Assembly (NCBI RefSeq): GCF_030812315.1
Contig: NZ_JAUSSM010000010.1
Coordinates: 62,001 to 126,000 of the forward strand
Reading direction: 5' to 3'
DNA length: 64,000 bases
DNA from: Arthrobacter oryzae
Lineage (GTDB): Bacteria > Actinomycetota > Actinomycetes > Actinomycetales > Micrococcaceae
Shown: positions 8,396 through 16,814 of the stretch, in pieces
Numbering within the stretch: position 1 is the stretch's first letter
Layout: every line of letters begins with the position of its first letter
Translations under genes and position numbers: made by a program
The notes under the pieces: model-generated
What the model saw: the letters and a program-made list of their open reading frames with translations, nothing else
Databases searched by the model: none
Told to the model about the DNA's origin: nothing

Positions 8396-10501
8396 TTAAC
8401 CGTGGGGTTCTATGAGTATTCGAACGTCCCAGGCGGCAAGCTCGATTTTGGTCAAGTTGGTCAATTTCCGGTCGAGGACGTCGTCCACGGGCGCCGATGA
8501 GGCAATTGTCGCTGGTTCCCAGCTCCAGTTGTGTACGAAGTGCACACGTCTCTGGTCGGCGTTCGTTGCCGAGTGAACGGTGACTGCCTCTGGTAGGTCT
8601 TCCCAAACTGCAGTTTGTTCCGAGGTAAGCCAGCGGATGATGTCGGCGCCAAGTTCGGTATTTGGCAGGGTGCCGATGGTGGTTATTCGGCCGGACCCGG
8701 TTGCCTTGGTGACGATGGCGGGGTAGCGACCAAACTGGGGGTGCCGGTAGCTAGCGAGGACTGTGGCCTCGTGCTCCTCGAGATAATCGACCCAGCGCGT
8801 TGCGCGGCTTTCCGTGGAGAGCTGCAAACCCACGGCGGGTTCCAGTGCGAGCGGGATATCGAGTTGCGAGAATTCCTGATAGCTGACCCCTGCCTGTGTG
8901 GCGAGTCGGGAGGGTTTTGTTTCGAGCCGGGCTCGGGACTCGTGGTCGGCGTATCCGGTGCGCATGCCGAGCACGAGGTGTCCGCCGGCGTCAGCATAGG
9001 CTCGTAGCCAGTCCAGCAATTCGTCATCGGCAATAAACAGGCCGGCAGCGATCAGGACGGGCAATTCCTTAGCCACTTGGGCAGGGTCGAGAGCCTGGCC
9101 TTCACCTCCCGCGATCTGCCGGTCGTGAATGATGCGGACAGGAGCTCCTGCATGGAAGGCTCCTTGGTAGAAGGCCTCGAAGATTTTCTCGTAGGAGCGT
9201 TCGTCTCCTCCAAGTGAGGCTTCGTTCGCGAAACAGGGCTGGCCGGCCAGTCCCCACTTGGAGTCATTGGAGTAGATCATGCCGATGCTTGCGTCCGGGG
9301 TGAGGCCGACCAACGCTTTGTCGGCGGCCTTAAGCTCCGCGCCCAGTTGCGCCAGTTCGCGGTAGACGCGTCCGGGCTTCTGGTCGTGTGGGAGGACGCC
9401 GATCCAGTACGTTTCTGTGCCGCAGTGGTTGCTTGCCCAGTGCCAGTATTCGATCATTTCGGCGCCGCGGGAAATGAGTGCGTAAGCCGCCTGCCGCCAC
9501 TGTCCGTCGAACGCAGGGTATTGCATTTCTGAACCCCCGATAGCGCCGGCGTTAGTTTCAGTGACCAGGAAAGGAGCTTGTTTGGATGAGTACATCCTGT
9601 CGCCGCTCCGAAAAAGAGTCCAGGCGCCGCCGGCGGCCCAACCTTGGGATGTGTTATTCGACGACGGGATGGCGAAAGCGTCCTGCATGGCGTAATAGGG
9701 GTTGCCGGCCGTGATATCGAAATCGCGTGTCACGTCCTGATCGTGCTGGGAAGGTAGGTCGTACGAGATGCAGGTGGTGACGAACTGTTCCGGCGTGGAA
9801 TATTCGCGGACGATGGCACTCTGCCATTGAAGGAATTCGGTAGTGAGACGGGCTTGGAATCGACGCCAGGCGAGGTCGTACTGTGGCTGTGCATTGTTGT
9901 CGGGGGTCCAGAGATCTGCCCAGGTAGAGAGTTGGTGGGACCAGTAGACCAGGCCCCATTCCTTGTTGAGGTTTTCCACCGTTCCGTACTCATGCCGGAG
10001 TTCATCTGTGAACCGCTGGAAGACCCCGCGGTTGTGGAAGGAGCGTAAGCCCGGTTCGTTATCAACCTGGTAGCCAATCACGGCCGGGTGTTTCGAAAAC
10101 CGTTCGACAATTTTGCGAATGACGCGTTCTGCGTGGAACTTGAAGGCCGGGTGGGTGTAGTCCATTTCCTGGCGGGCTCCCCATCCGAGTGGCCGGCCGG
10201 TACTGGTTTCAGCCGCGATTTCCGGGTAGCGGCGTGCCAGCCACATCGGAATCGCATAAGTCGGCGTACCCAAGATCACCGAAATACACCGTTCATGCGC
10301 GCCGTCCAGAACTGGTGTCATCCACTCAAGGTCGAAACAGCCATCCTCTGGCTCCCATTTGGACCAAGTGGACTCACCTACGCGGATGACGCTCATGTTT
10401 GCTGCCGCCATGAGGTCGAGGTCTTCCTGGAGGCGGGGTGAGGGTTGGTATTCGTGGTAATAGGCTGTTCCGAAGAGCACTTTGCGGGGTCGTTCAGACA
10501 T
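8396..10501 (-). CDS. GH42 beta-galactosidase
   Basis: This 701-residue cytoplasmic enzyme hydrolyses terminal beta-galactosyl (or related) residues. The N-terminal (beta/alpha)8 barrel opens with LFGTAYYHEYQP. The likely acid/base is Glu149 in GYQVDNEPG and the likely nucleophile is Glu315 in FLVTETNAG. A trimerisation-type Rossmann-like middle domain and a small C-terminal beta domain follow, as usual for GH42. Length is normal for the family and there is no signal peptide. The start is supported by GAAAGAAAG upstream. A LacI-type site (10879) lies about 380 bp upstream of the start and matches the site before the GH3 gene. It probably removes galactose from imported pectin or arabinogalactan side chains. 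Confidence 0.88.
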   Translation of the reverse strand: MSERPRKVLFGTAYYHEYQPSPRLQEDLDLMAAANMSVIRVGESTWSKWEPEDGCFDLEWMTPVLDGAHERCISVILGTPTYAIPMWLARRYPEIAAETSTGRPLGWGARQEMDYTHPAFKFHAERVIRKIVERFSKHPAVIGYQVDNEPGLRSFHNRGVFQRFTDELRHEYGTVENLNKEWGLVYWSHQLSTWADLWTPDNNAQPQYDLAWRRFQARLTTEFLQWQSAIVREYSTPEQFVTTCISYDLPSQHDQDVTRDFDITAGNPYYAMQDAFAIPSSNNTSQGWAAGGAWTLFRSGDRMYSSKQAPFLVTETNAGAIGGSEMQYPAFDGQWRQAAYALISRGAEMIEYWHWASNHCGTETYWIGVLPHDQKPGRVYRELAQLGAELKAADKALVGLTPDASIGMIYSNDSKWGLAGQPCFANEASLGGDERSYEKIFEAFYQGAFHAGAPVRIIHDRQIAGGEGQALDPAQVAKELPVLIAAGLFIADDELLDWLRAYADAGGHLVLGMRTGYADHESRARLETKPSRLATQAGVSYQEFSQLDIPLALEPAVGLQLSTESRATRWVDYLEEHEATVLASYRHPQFGRYPAIVTKATGSGRITTIGTLPNTELGADIIRWLTSEQTAVWEDLPEAVTVHSATNADQRRVHFVHNWSWEPATIASSAPVDDVLDRKLTNLTKIELAAWDVRILIEPHG

Positions 10502-10878
10502 GCGATCTTTCTTTCGTTAAGGAGACGGGCATTGAGACATGCTCTGAGGAGGCCGCAGCGCCCGAAGAATTACTTGGCCGTGTGATTCGTATTTGGGTGG
10601 TCAGCTTTGAATTTCAAGTACGTTCTCAACATCGGACCAAATGGCATCAGGAATTTCTGCCGCATCATTCGATACGAGCTCGGGGATACGATCTGGACGC
10701 GAGACGCCGACGATTTAATCTCGTTCTTCTCATTCATAAACCTCCGAATTTTGCCGTCCGTCACCCTTGGCCGTCGCGTCTTGGTAGGTCTGCGGGCAAA
10801 CGAAGTCGTGGATAGGGCCGGCATCGCGGCCGGCTACGCCGATGATGAAGGCAGCTACTAGTTGTCGGCGACAGCCGT

Positions 10879-10892
10879 GTGCAACGTTTTAC
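10879..10892. promoter_or_regulatory. LacI-type operator (AACGTT core) upstream of GH42
   Basis: GTGCAACGTTTTAC, followed by GAAACG. The extended form GTGCAACGTT-W-TACG-M-AACG is shared with the site at 40891 before the GH3 gene. Confidence 0.5.
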
Positions 10893-10938
10893 GAAACGAT
10901 ATCTGCTGCAAGCTCCCGGAGCAAGATCTCGCGATGAC

Positions 10939-10962
10939 TTTGCCTTTGCCTTTGCCTTTGCC
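10939..10962. repeat. Hexanucleotide tandem repeat (TTTGCC)x4
   Basis: Four perfect copies of TTTGCC lie in non-coding DNA between GH42 and the GH43 gene. Short repeats of this kind can vary by slippage, but no gene is obviously affected. Confidence 0.9.
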
Positions 10963-11571
10963 GCGGTCATCGTGCCCCAAGTGTCTGTGCTTTCGCAGCC
11001 GTCACATGGGCATCGTCATATTGGTCTGTCAGAAAGGAGATGATGCTGTCGGGCGAGACTAGTGAGGTTCAACCCGACCGTGTCGACTAAATCGAGTTCC
11101 CTGGGAACGTATTCGGGGGTGTCTTTGAGATAGACGTGGGCCTAAGAGCCAGCCACTCGGACGGTAATGGACCGAGTTTGGTGCGCCGCCAGGGGCCGAT
11201 CGTTGCGAGCGGGTGGCCGATGGAGCTGAGCACGTCTGCCAGCCTCTCGGCATTCAGCGCCAACGACGACGGTCCCGAGAGGCGATCTGCTGCCGGCTTC
11301 CTGAGACCGGGGGCGGCGACAGAAGGCCTTCAAACGGGCCGGCTTCGGCCAACTCGACCACGCGTGCGGAGCGCTTAGCAGAGGAACCCGCAAGCCTGAT
11401 GGCACCTACTTGGTGTCCAACAAGGGCTGCTTCGCTGGCACCTGTGAGCATGTGCGCTGAGCTGATGGCGCGCTGCCGATAAGGAGGAAAATCCCGAGTC
11501 GACCTGTGCAGTTGGTCGACAGGGCCCCGGCTGCGAAATTCGGGCGGCGCTGTTGGTTCAGCTATGATTAT

Positions 11572-11585
11572 GTGCAACGTTGTCC
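11572..11585. promoter_or_regulatory. LacI-type operator upstream of GH43
   Basis: GTGCAACGTTGTCC is the exact reverse complement of the sites at 17937 and 18101. TATGAT lies 3 bases upstream, so the site would overlap the transcription start of the downstream GH43 gene. Confidence 0.6.
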
Positions 11586-11745
11586 GGCGACGTTATTAAA
11601 CAATCAGCTCGGGCAGATGTCGCCTGCTATCCGAGCTATGGCGCATGACGTACGTCCACGCTCTCCGCCTCTGTACGACCAATTATCAATCTCGATGAGA
11701 TCTCATCGCGGAACTCGCCGAAGGCTTAGCCGAAAGGACCATGGA

Positions 11746-12129
11746 GTGAACTCTTTCCACGAGGGTTGTACCGCCAAGCCACCAAACAACATCTTCCCCA
11801 ATCTGGGCGGCAACCCTAACGTGACCTCCGCTCCTTTCCAGGACGTGCTCATGCCTACGCCTGCCGCGCTGGAAGCCAGCAACGAAGTCGAAGACTTTCC
11901 CGCGGCAGCCTTCCAAGGCAGCAAGGCCTCCCTACGTTCGACCGTTGGCGTAGCAAACACGTCAGGCCGCACTCAGCTGCCTTCACCGGGACGTCCATGG
12001 TTTCCATCTAACAGTCGCTCGCAGCATATCGATGTGGAAGCTGCGTACAAACCTCTGAGCGGCTCCGTGCCCCATCAGAAGAAGGTCTTGAGGGCTTCCG
12101 AGACCGGAATTGCAGTAGCCCATGACTGA
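11746..12129 (+). CDS. Hypothetical ORF overlapping the GH43 start
   Basis: This is an open frame of 127 codons starting with GTG at 11746 (AAAGGA 7 bases before it) and ending 8 bp inside the GH43 gene. Its first half (NNIFPNLGGNPNVTSAPFQD onwards) has codon use resembling neighbouring genes, but I recognise no family, signal peptide or motif. The GH43 gene has no visible ribosome site of its own, so translation of this frame might feed it by coupling. It could equally be a chance frame or the remnant of a deleted gene. Confidence 0.25.
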   Translation: MNSFHEGCTAKPPNNIFPNLGGNPNVTSAPFQDVLMPTPAALEASNEVEDFPAAAFQGSKASLRSTVGVANTSGRTQLPSPGRPWFPSNSRSQHIDVEAAYKPLSGSVPHQKKVLRASETGIAVAHD

Positions 12130-13642
12130 CGCGCTCCGCGCCGGAATAGAGCAACCGCTAGGCAGCCGACCCGTCGTGTCCGGGGCCGAACAGCCGATCC
12201 TCTCGGGTTTCTACCCCGACCCCACTGTCTGCCGCGTCGGTGACGACTTCTACCTTGCGAACTCCAGCTTCGAGTACTTCCCGGGGGTCCCGATTTGGCA
12301 CAGCAAGGACCTCGTCAGCTGGTCGCAGGTGGGTCACGCGCTCAGTCGGCGCACTCAGTTCCGGAATGGTTTTGCTTGGCCCTCATCGGGTATCTACGCT
12401 CCCACGCTGCGGCACCACGACGACCGCTTTTGGCTGGTCACAACGAACGTGAGCGATTTCGAATCCGGGCAGCTACTCGTCTCGGCGTCGGATCCTGCAG
12501 GGCCGTGGAGCGATCCCGTGTTCATCTCCGAAGCGCGCGGCATCGATCCGGATCTCTGCTGGGACGGCGATACGTGTTTCCTGTCCTGGCGGACGCTCGA
12601 CCCTGCCGCCGAACACGGCCTCCTGCAGGCCCGTCTCGATGTCACCACGGGAAGGCTCATAGGGCCCTCTTACCCCATCTGGCAAGGCAGTGGGCTCCAT
12701 GGGGCTGAAGGGCCTCATCTGTACCACATAGGTGAGTTCTGGTACCTGCTGCTGGCAGAGGGGGGTACCGAACGCGGACACGTTGTCACGGCGGCCCGAG
12801 CGCCGCATCCGTGGGGACCGTTCGAGCCCTGCCCCTGGAACCCGATCTTTACGCACCGAAGTCTAGGACTTCCGGTGCAGAATACGGGTCACGCAGATCT
12901 CGTGCAGACATCGGAGGGGGAGTGGGCCGCCGTGTACCTGGGAGCCCGGCCCCGCGGCTTTACCCCTGGCTTCCATGTGCTCGGCCGTGAGACCTTCCTC
13001 GCCGGGGTCACCTGGGAAGACGGTTGGCCGCGGTTCGATGAGCACCGTTACGACGTGCCGGTTCCTTACGCCGACTTCGTCGACGACTTCTCCACTCCCG
13101 AGCTCCATCACCGTTGGGTAGTGCCCTATGCCGAGCCCGAAACAATCGCGGAACATGAGGGTACACCTGGGCTCGTGCTGCCCCCGGTTCGCGACGGGGG
13201 AATCGGATTGTTGTGCGCGCGGGTGCGCGACCATGACTGGACGGCGGAGATGGTCGTAGAGGGAAGCGGTCGCTTCTCGGTCCGGCTCGACGACCGCCAC
13301 TGGTACGGGTTGTCTCTTGAGGACGGCACCGTGCAGGCCGAGGCGCAGATAGGAGACCTGCGTCAGCAGTTGGGTTTGCGGCTGGTGACGCAGCACGAGC
13401 TCGTCCTGCGGATCGAGAGCGTGCCCCCGTTCCCCCATCCGAATTCTTACGGTCACGGGGGACCCGATGACATCCTCTTGTCCGTGGATGACAGGGAGGG
13501 GCGGCACGAGCTCGCGCGGATCGACGGCCGATACCTCTCCACAGAGGTGGCAACCGGCTTCACCGGTCGGATGCTCGCGATCGGATCCGGCGCAACTATG
13601 GCCCGCGTCCGGTCGGTCTCCTATCGTGCGAGCACCGGATGA
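12122..13642 (+). CDS. GH43 glycosidase (beta-xylosidase/alpha-L-arabinofuranosidase type)
   Basis: This 506-residue cytoplasmic enzyme cleaves xylosyl or arabinosyl units from oligosaccharides. The five-bladed propeller shows the GH43 triad: general base Asp33 (GFYPDP), pKa-tuning Asp142 (GIDPDLCW) and general acid Glu196 (GAEGPHLYHI). A C-terminal beta-sandwich from about residue 320 (FVDDFSTPELHHRWVVP onwards) is the usual xylosidase accessory domain. No secretion signal is present. It is a close paralogue of the gene at 26209. No ribosome site is visible and the start overlaps an upstream frame. A LacI-type site at 11572 may control it. Confidence 0.88.
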   Translation: MTDALRAGIEQPLGSRPVVSGAEQPILSGFYPDPTVCRVGDDFYLANSSFEYFPGVPIWHSKDLVSWSQVGHALSRRTQFRNGFAWPSSGIYAPTLRHHDDRFWLVTTNVSDFESGQLLVSASDPAGPWSDPVFISEARGIDPDLCWDGDTCFLSWRTLDPAAEHGLLQARLDVTTGRLIGPSYPIWQGSGLHGAEGPHLYHIGEFWYLLLAEGGTERGHVVTAARAPHPWGPFEPCPWNPIFTHRSLGLPVQNTGHADLVQTSEGEWAAVYLGARPRGFTPGFHVLGRETFLAGVTWEDGWPRFDEHRYDVPVPYADFVDDFSTPELHHRWVVPYAEPETIAEHEGTPGLVLPPVRDGGIGLLCARVRDHDWTAEMVVEGSGRFSVRLDDRHWYGLSLEDGTVQAEAQIGDLRQQLGLRLVTQHELVLRIESVPPFPHPNSYGHGGPDDILLSVDDREGRHELARIDGRYLSTEVATGFTGRMLAIGSGATMARVRSVSYRASTG

Positions 13643-13731
13643 CGAAGAACCTGCTGAGAAATGCGGGACTAATGCCTGGGACTCACTCAAATCACGTATA
13701 GCTTCAGGAGGGGAAAGCATCGCCCCGGCGT

Positions 13732-13750
13732 CCACCAGTGCTTCTGGTGG
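13732..13750. terminator. Possible hairpin terminator
   Basis: A 7-bp stem CCACCAG-TGCTT-CTGGTGG lies between the converging GH43 and ArsR-type genes. There is no T-tract. Confidence 0.35.
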
Positions 13751-13804
13751 TGTCGAGGTTCACCACATTCTTGGCGTCCAGCGCGGAAATTTTTCCGCAT
13801 GGAG

Positions 13805-14158
13805 TCAGGCGGTGTCGGCGGCGTTGTAGGGGAGCACGTGTTTGGCGCTCTCGGTCAGCACGAGATCGAACAGTCCGGGGAAGCGCTGGTCCAGTTCTTC
13901 TTTCCGCAGTGTGTTGATTCGCCGGGTACCAACGTCGTGTTGCCGGATAACGCCCGCCTCACGCAAAATGCGAAAATGCCGGGTCAGAACCGACGGAGTG
14001 ACGTCTTGCTTGAAACCGCTGCAGGCCAACCCGGGCGAAGCGGCCAGGGTTACCACGATCGTTAGTCGCGTCTCGTCGGTGAGCGCCCTCATGATCTTGA
14101 ATAGATCGAAGTCGCGTATCTCAGGATGAACGAGGGGCGAGGAAACGCGACTGGCCAT
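13805..14158 (-). CDS. ArsR-like winged-helix regulator
   Basis: This 117-residue single-domain regulator has RALTDETRLTIVVTLAASPGLACSGF followed by the recognition region SVLTRHFRILREAGVIRQHDVGTRRINTL, the usual ArsR/SmtB winged helix. The short tail ends NAADTA. One Cys lies in the helix before the recognition helix, but no clear metal-binding CxC motif is seen, so an organic ligand or redox signal is as likely as a metal. It diverges from the ene-reductase gene at 14269, and palindromes in the shared spacer are plausible binding sites. Regulators of this kind often repress the neighbouring oxidoreductase. Confidence 0.75.
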   Translation of the reverse strand: MASRVSSPLVHPEIRDFDLFKIMRALTDETRLTIVVTLAASPGLACSGFKQDVTPSVLTRHFRILREAGVIRQHDVGTRRINTLRKEELDQRFPGLFDLVLTESAKHVLPYNAADTA

Positions 14159-14182
14159 GCTGCAACGCTATCATCACCCCGC

Positions 14183-14204
14183 ATGTTCGCTTAAATGCGT
14201 ACAT
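14183..14204. promoter_or_regulatory. Inverted repeat in the ArsR/ene-reductase spacer
   Basis: ATGTTCGC and GCGTACAT (7 of 8 bases complementary) flank TTAAAT. It lies between the two divergent starts and could serve as an operator for either direction. Confidence 0.4.
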
Positions 14205-14220
14205 AGGATTACATTGGGGG

Positions 14221-14242
14221 CTGGGATGAATGTTCATCCCAG
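14221..14242. promoter_or_regulatory. Perfect 10-2-10 palindrome before the ene-reductase
   Basis: CTGGGATGAA-TG-TTCATCCCAG is a perfect 10-bp inverted repeat ending 26 bases before the ene-reductase start. It is a strong candidate operator for the ArsR-like regulator, or an mRNA leader hairpin. Confidence 0.6.
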
Positions 14243-14268
14243 CCACTCATTGTTTAAGGAAGAATGCC

Positions 14269-15384
14269 ATGCCCATGTCCACTTCAAATCCCACGTCCCC
14301 TCCAACGCTCTTTTCCCCGCTATCCCTTGGAGGGCTGGCCTTAGCCAACCGAATCGTCATGGCACCACTCACCCGCGTCAGGGCCGGAGCGAGGGGGGTG
14401 CCGGGTGACCTGATGGTCGAGTATTACCGACAGCGATCCAGTGTCGGACTGATTGTTACCGAAGGTACGTACCCAAGCCTTGAATCTCAGGGATGGGTTG
14501 GAGCGCCTGGCATCGCAACCGAGGAGCAAGGCGTCGGTTGGGGGCGGGTGTTTGATGCCGTCCACGCGAGCGGAGGGCGCATCTTCATGCAGATCATGCA
14601 CGCGGGCCGTGCCGGGCACCCTGAAGTCAACGGGGGGCGCCGGATCTTAGCTCCCAGCGCTGTCGGAATTTCTGGAACAGTGTTCACCGAACGGGGACGG
14701 CTGCCATTTCCCGTACCCGAAGCAATGACATCAGACGACGCTCGTCGAGTGGTAGAGGACTTTGTGTCTGCGGCCCGTCGGGCAATCCAGGCGGGAGCCG
14801 ACGGGGTGGAAATTCATGGTGCAAACGGGTACCTGCTCCATCAGTTCCTTTCCCCTGCCGCCAACCAGCGGGTTGATGAGTACGGCGGCTCTCCAGAAAA
14901 GAGGATTCGATTCGTCGTCGACGTGGTCACGGCCGTAGCTGAGGCCATTGGCCCTGGCAGGGTTGGGCTGCGGATCTCGCCGGAGAACAACAGCGTCGGT
15001 GACGTCTCTGAGACGGACCCCCAGGATGTCTTGGCAACTTATGGTGCATTGGTAGACAACCTGCGCCCTCTGGGGCTGGCCTATCTCTCCATGCTGCACG
15101 GTAAGCCGACCGGGGACCTGGCTGCAGAGCTCCGTCAACGGTTTGCTGGAAAGTTCCTGATCAACAGCGGCTTCGAAGGTGGGCAGACCTCAAAGGAGCA
15201 AGCGTTGCGTCAGATCGAGGACGGACATGCTGACGCCATAGTTGTAGGACGGGCGCTCATCGCCAATCCAGACTTGGTGGAACGGTGGCAGGCAGGGCAC
15301 ACGGAAAACGAGCCCCGACCTGAACTTTTCTACGCATCCGTGGCCGAGGGATACACGGACTACCCTCGCTACACACTGAATTAG
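14269..15384 (+). CDS. Old-yellow-enzyme family ene-reductase (NADH:flavin oxidoreductase)
   Basis: This FMN-dependent TIM-barrel enzyme of 371 residues reduces activated C=C bonds or nitro groups with NAD(P)H. Motifs seen are MAPLTRVRAG near the N-terminus, the substrate-binding GVEIHGANGYLLHQFLSP, EYGGSPEKRIRF and the FMN-phosphate site DAIVVGRALIANPDLVERW. These match the NemA/OYE class. The start at 14269 is chosen because AAGGAAG lies 6 bases upstream; the in-frame ATG at 14230 falls inside a palindrome. It is divergent from the ArsR-like regulator, a common arrangement for stress-induced electrophile detoxification. It does not obviously belong to the sugar genes around it. Confidence 0.88.
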   Translation: MPMSTSNPTSPPTLFSPLSLGGLALANRIVMAPLTRVRAGARGVPGDLMVEYYRQRSSVGLIVTEGTYPSLESQGWVGAPGIATEEQGVGWGRVFDAVHASGGRIFMQIMHAGRAGHPEVNGGRRILAPSAVGISGTVFTERGRLPFPVPEAMTSDDARRVVEDFVSAARRAIQAGADGVEIHGANGYLLHQFLSPAANQRVDEYGGSPEKRIRFVVDVVTAVAEAIGPGRVGLRISPENNSVGDVSETDPQDVLATYGALVDNLRPLGLAYLSMLHGKPTGDLAAELRQRFAGKFLINSGFEGGQTSKEQALRQIEDGHADAIVVGRALIANPDLVERWQAGHTENEPRPELFYASVAEGYTDYPRYTLN

Positions 15385-15411
15385 CGATTCATATTTTCGA
15401 ACCAGGGCTAC

Positions 15412-15445
15412 CGCTGGAGCCCGGATTGATGCCCGGGCTCCGGCG
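15412..15445. terminator. Strong hairpin after the ene-reductase
   Basis: A stem of about 13 bp (core GGAGCCCGG/CCGGGCTCC) with an 8-base loop, 28 bp after the stop codon. There is no T-tract. It lies in the convergent interval before the LacI gene that ends at 15630, and could end transcription from both sides. Confidence 0.6.
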
Positions 15446-15629
15446 ATTGCATAAATGAGTAGCGATCCCGAGCGGAATCGGTCGGGGCTCTGCCATCCGC
15501 TGGCATAGACATCGTGCTATTGCTCCACGGTGACTCGGGGGAGGTCTATCTTAGAAGTCGGTATGGAAACGCGTACTCGCCGCTTGAGCAGCTCAATCGC
15601 CACCCGGTCAAAGCGTGCCTATGAGGAGG

Positions 15630-16697
15630 CTACGCCACCTGTGGTGCTCTTTCCCGTGCGGGTCCAACGGATTCACGCAACAGAATCTCGGAACGAATAA
15701 GGGTGGGCAGTGCCGTGCGAGGCGTATTGCGGACTCGCCTCATAAGATCCATCATGCTCCTGCCACCCAAGGCCTCGTGATCCATACGAACCGTTGAAAG
15801 TGATGGGACGAGAAAGGAAGATTCTTCCAAGTCGTCCCACCCAATGACGCTGATGTCGTTCGGAACTTTGAGGCCGTTTTCGTGCAGGGCCCTCATCACA
15901 CCTATTGCCATGTGATCGTTTGCGGCTATCACGGCTGTGACATGGTCAAGGGCTGCGATTCGTAGGCCAGCGGCGTGACCGGAAGCTATGGACCAGTCCC
16001 CATATCCGATGCCATGCGAAGTCACGCCCATTTCCATGATGGTTTCCCTGTAGACCGCAGCGCGACTACGGGCCGCGGGCCAAGCCGATGGGCCAGCTAC
16101 GTGGAAGAAGTGACCATGACCTAGAGATACCAGGTGGCGCACCACCCTGGCGGTCGGTGAACCATCGGCAAGAGTGCCTGGTGCGCGCAGAATGTCGTCA
16201 TAATCACCGGCCACCACCAGCGGCGGTTGGGTAGCCGACTGGCTCGAGACGGGCCTCAGCAGCGGTGCAAAGGAAAGGATGCCGGCGACGTCGCTGGCGG
16301 ACAGCACCCGACGAAGCTGGGATACAACGACCTCAGAATTTCGATCCAACGTAACGGTTTCCACGCGATACCCATTGGCCAAAGCTACCGTCTTAGCGCC
16401 GGTGAGCATCTTAGCCGGGACATGAATGGAGTCGTCCGGAACAACGACGAGGATTTTGTCGGGCTCTTGTGATCGAAGCGCACGGGCGGCGAGGTTTGGC
16501 GTGTAATGGAGCTCGGCCAATGCTTTTGAGACTCGCTCCACCGTGGTTGGCCTCAATGAGCTGCCGCCCCTTAGATACCGAGAGACAGTCTGGTGTGACA
16601 CGCCTGCCAATGTAGCCACGTCATATAGGGTTGGCTGCCGTTGCTTCGGACTGACTAGCGAGTCCACGGCTGGTGACGAAGTTTCTTCGACAGCCAT
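15630..16697 (-). CDS. LacI-family transcriptional regulator 1
   Basis: This regulator of 355 residues starts at the ATG at 16697, preceded by GAAGGAGG; the longer in-frame start at 16787 lacks support. Its DNA-binding helix reads TLYDVATLAGVSHQTVSRYL, followed by a hinge (YTPNLAARALRS) and a periplasmic-binding-protein-like sensor domain. The sensor contains AVIAANDHMAIGVMRALHENG and DISVIGWDDLEESSF, which are normal LacI features. It is encoded 118 bp downstream of a second LacI gene on the same strand. It may respond to a sugar released by the glycosidases of this region and bind one class of the AACGTT sites. Confidence 0.88.
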   Translation of the reverse strand: MAVEETSSPAVDSLVSPKQRQPTLYDVATLAGVSHQTVSRYLRGGSSLRPTTVERVSKALAELHYTPNLAARALRSQEPDKILVVVPDDSIHVPAKMLTGAKTVALANGYRVETVTLDRNSEVVVSQLRRVLSASDVAGILSFAPLLRPVSSQSATQPPLVVAGDYDDILRAPGTLADGSPTARVVRHLVSLGHGHFFHVAGPSAWPAARSRAAVYRETIMEMGVTSHGIGYGDWSIASGHAAGLRIAALDHVTAVIAANDHMAIGVMRALHENGLKVPNDISVIGWDDLEESSFLVPSLSTVRMDHEALGGRSMMDLMRRVRNTPRTALPTLIRSEILLRESVGPARERAPQVA

Positions 16698-16814
16698 TGC
16701 GACTCCTCCTTCAGTGGCAACCAGTTGCTGCTGGTTCTGTGGACCCAGACGCGTGGTGCAGAGCCCCGATTGACGACTCAGTCTCATCCTTTGGAAGACG
16801 AATCCAGGCGCCGC

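Larger units (their letters stand above)
10893..11745. other. Interval with decayed coding traces
   Basis: There is no clean gene. On the minus strand between about 11577 and 11090, a frame containing SAHMLTGASEAALVGHQVGA appears to continue after a frameshift as LNAERLADVLSSIGHPLATI and stops near 11095. This looks like an unidentified decayed gene. The plus strand carries a LacI-type site at 11572 with a possible -10 (TATGAT, 11563-11568) just before it. Confidence 0.3.

Noticed and set aside
8528..8546. Fifth copy of the GTGCAC palindrome
   Set aside because: The match GTGTACGAAGTGCACAC is imperfect and lies inside the GH42 coding region, so chance is the simplest reading.
10570..10824. 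84-codon minus-strand ORF upstream of GH42
   Set aside because: No motif, no ribosome site, and composition unlike neighbouring genes.
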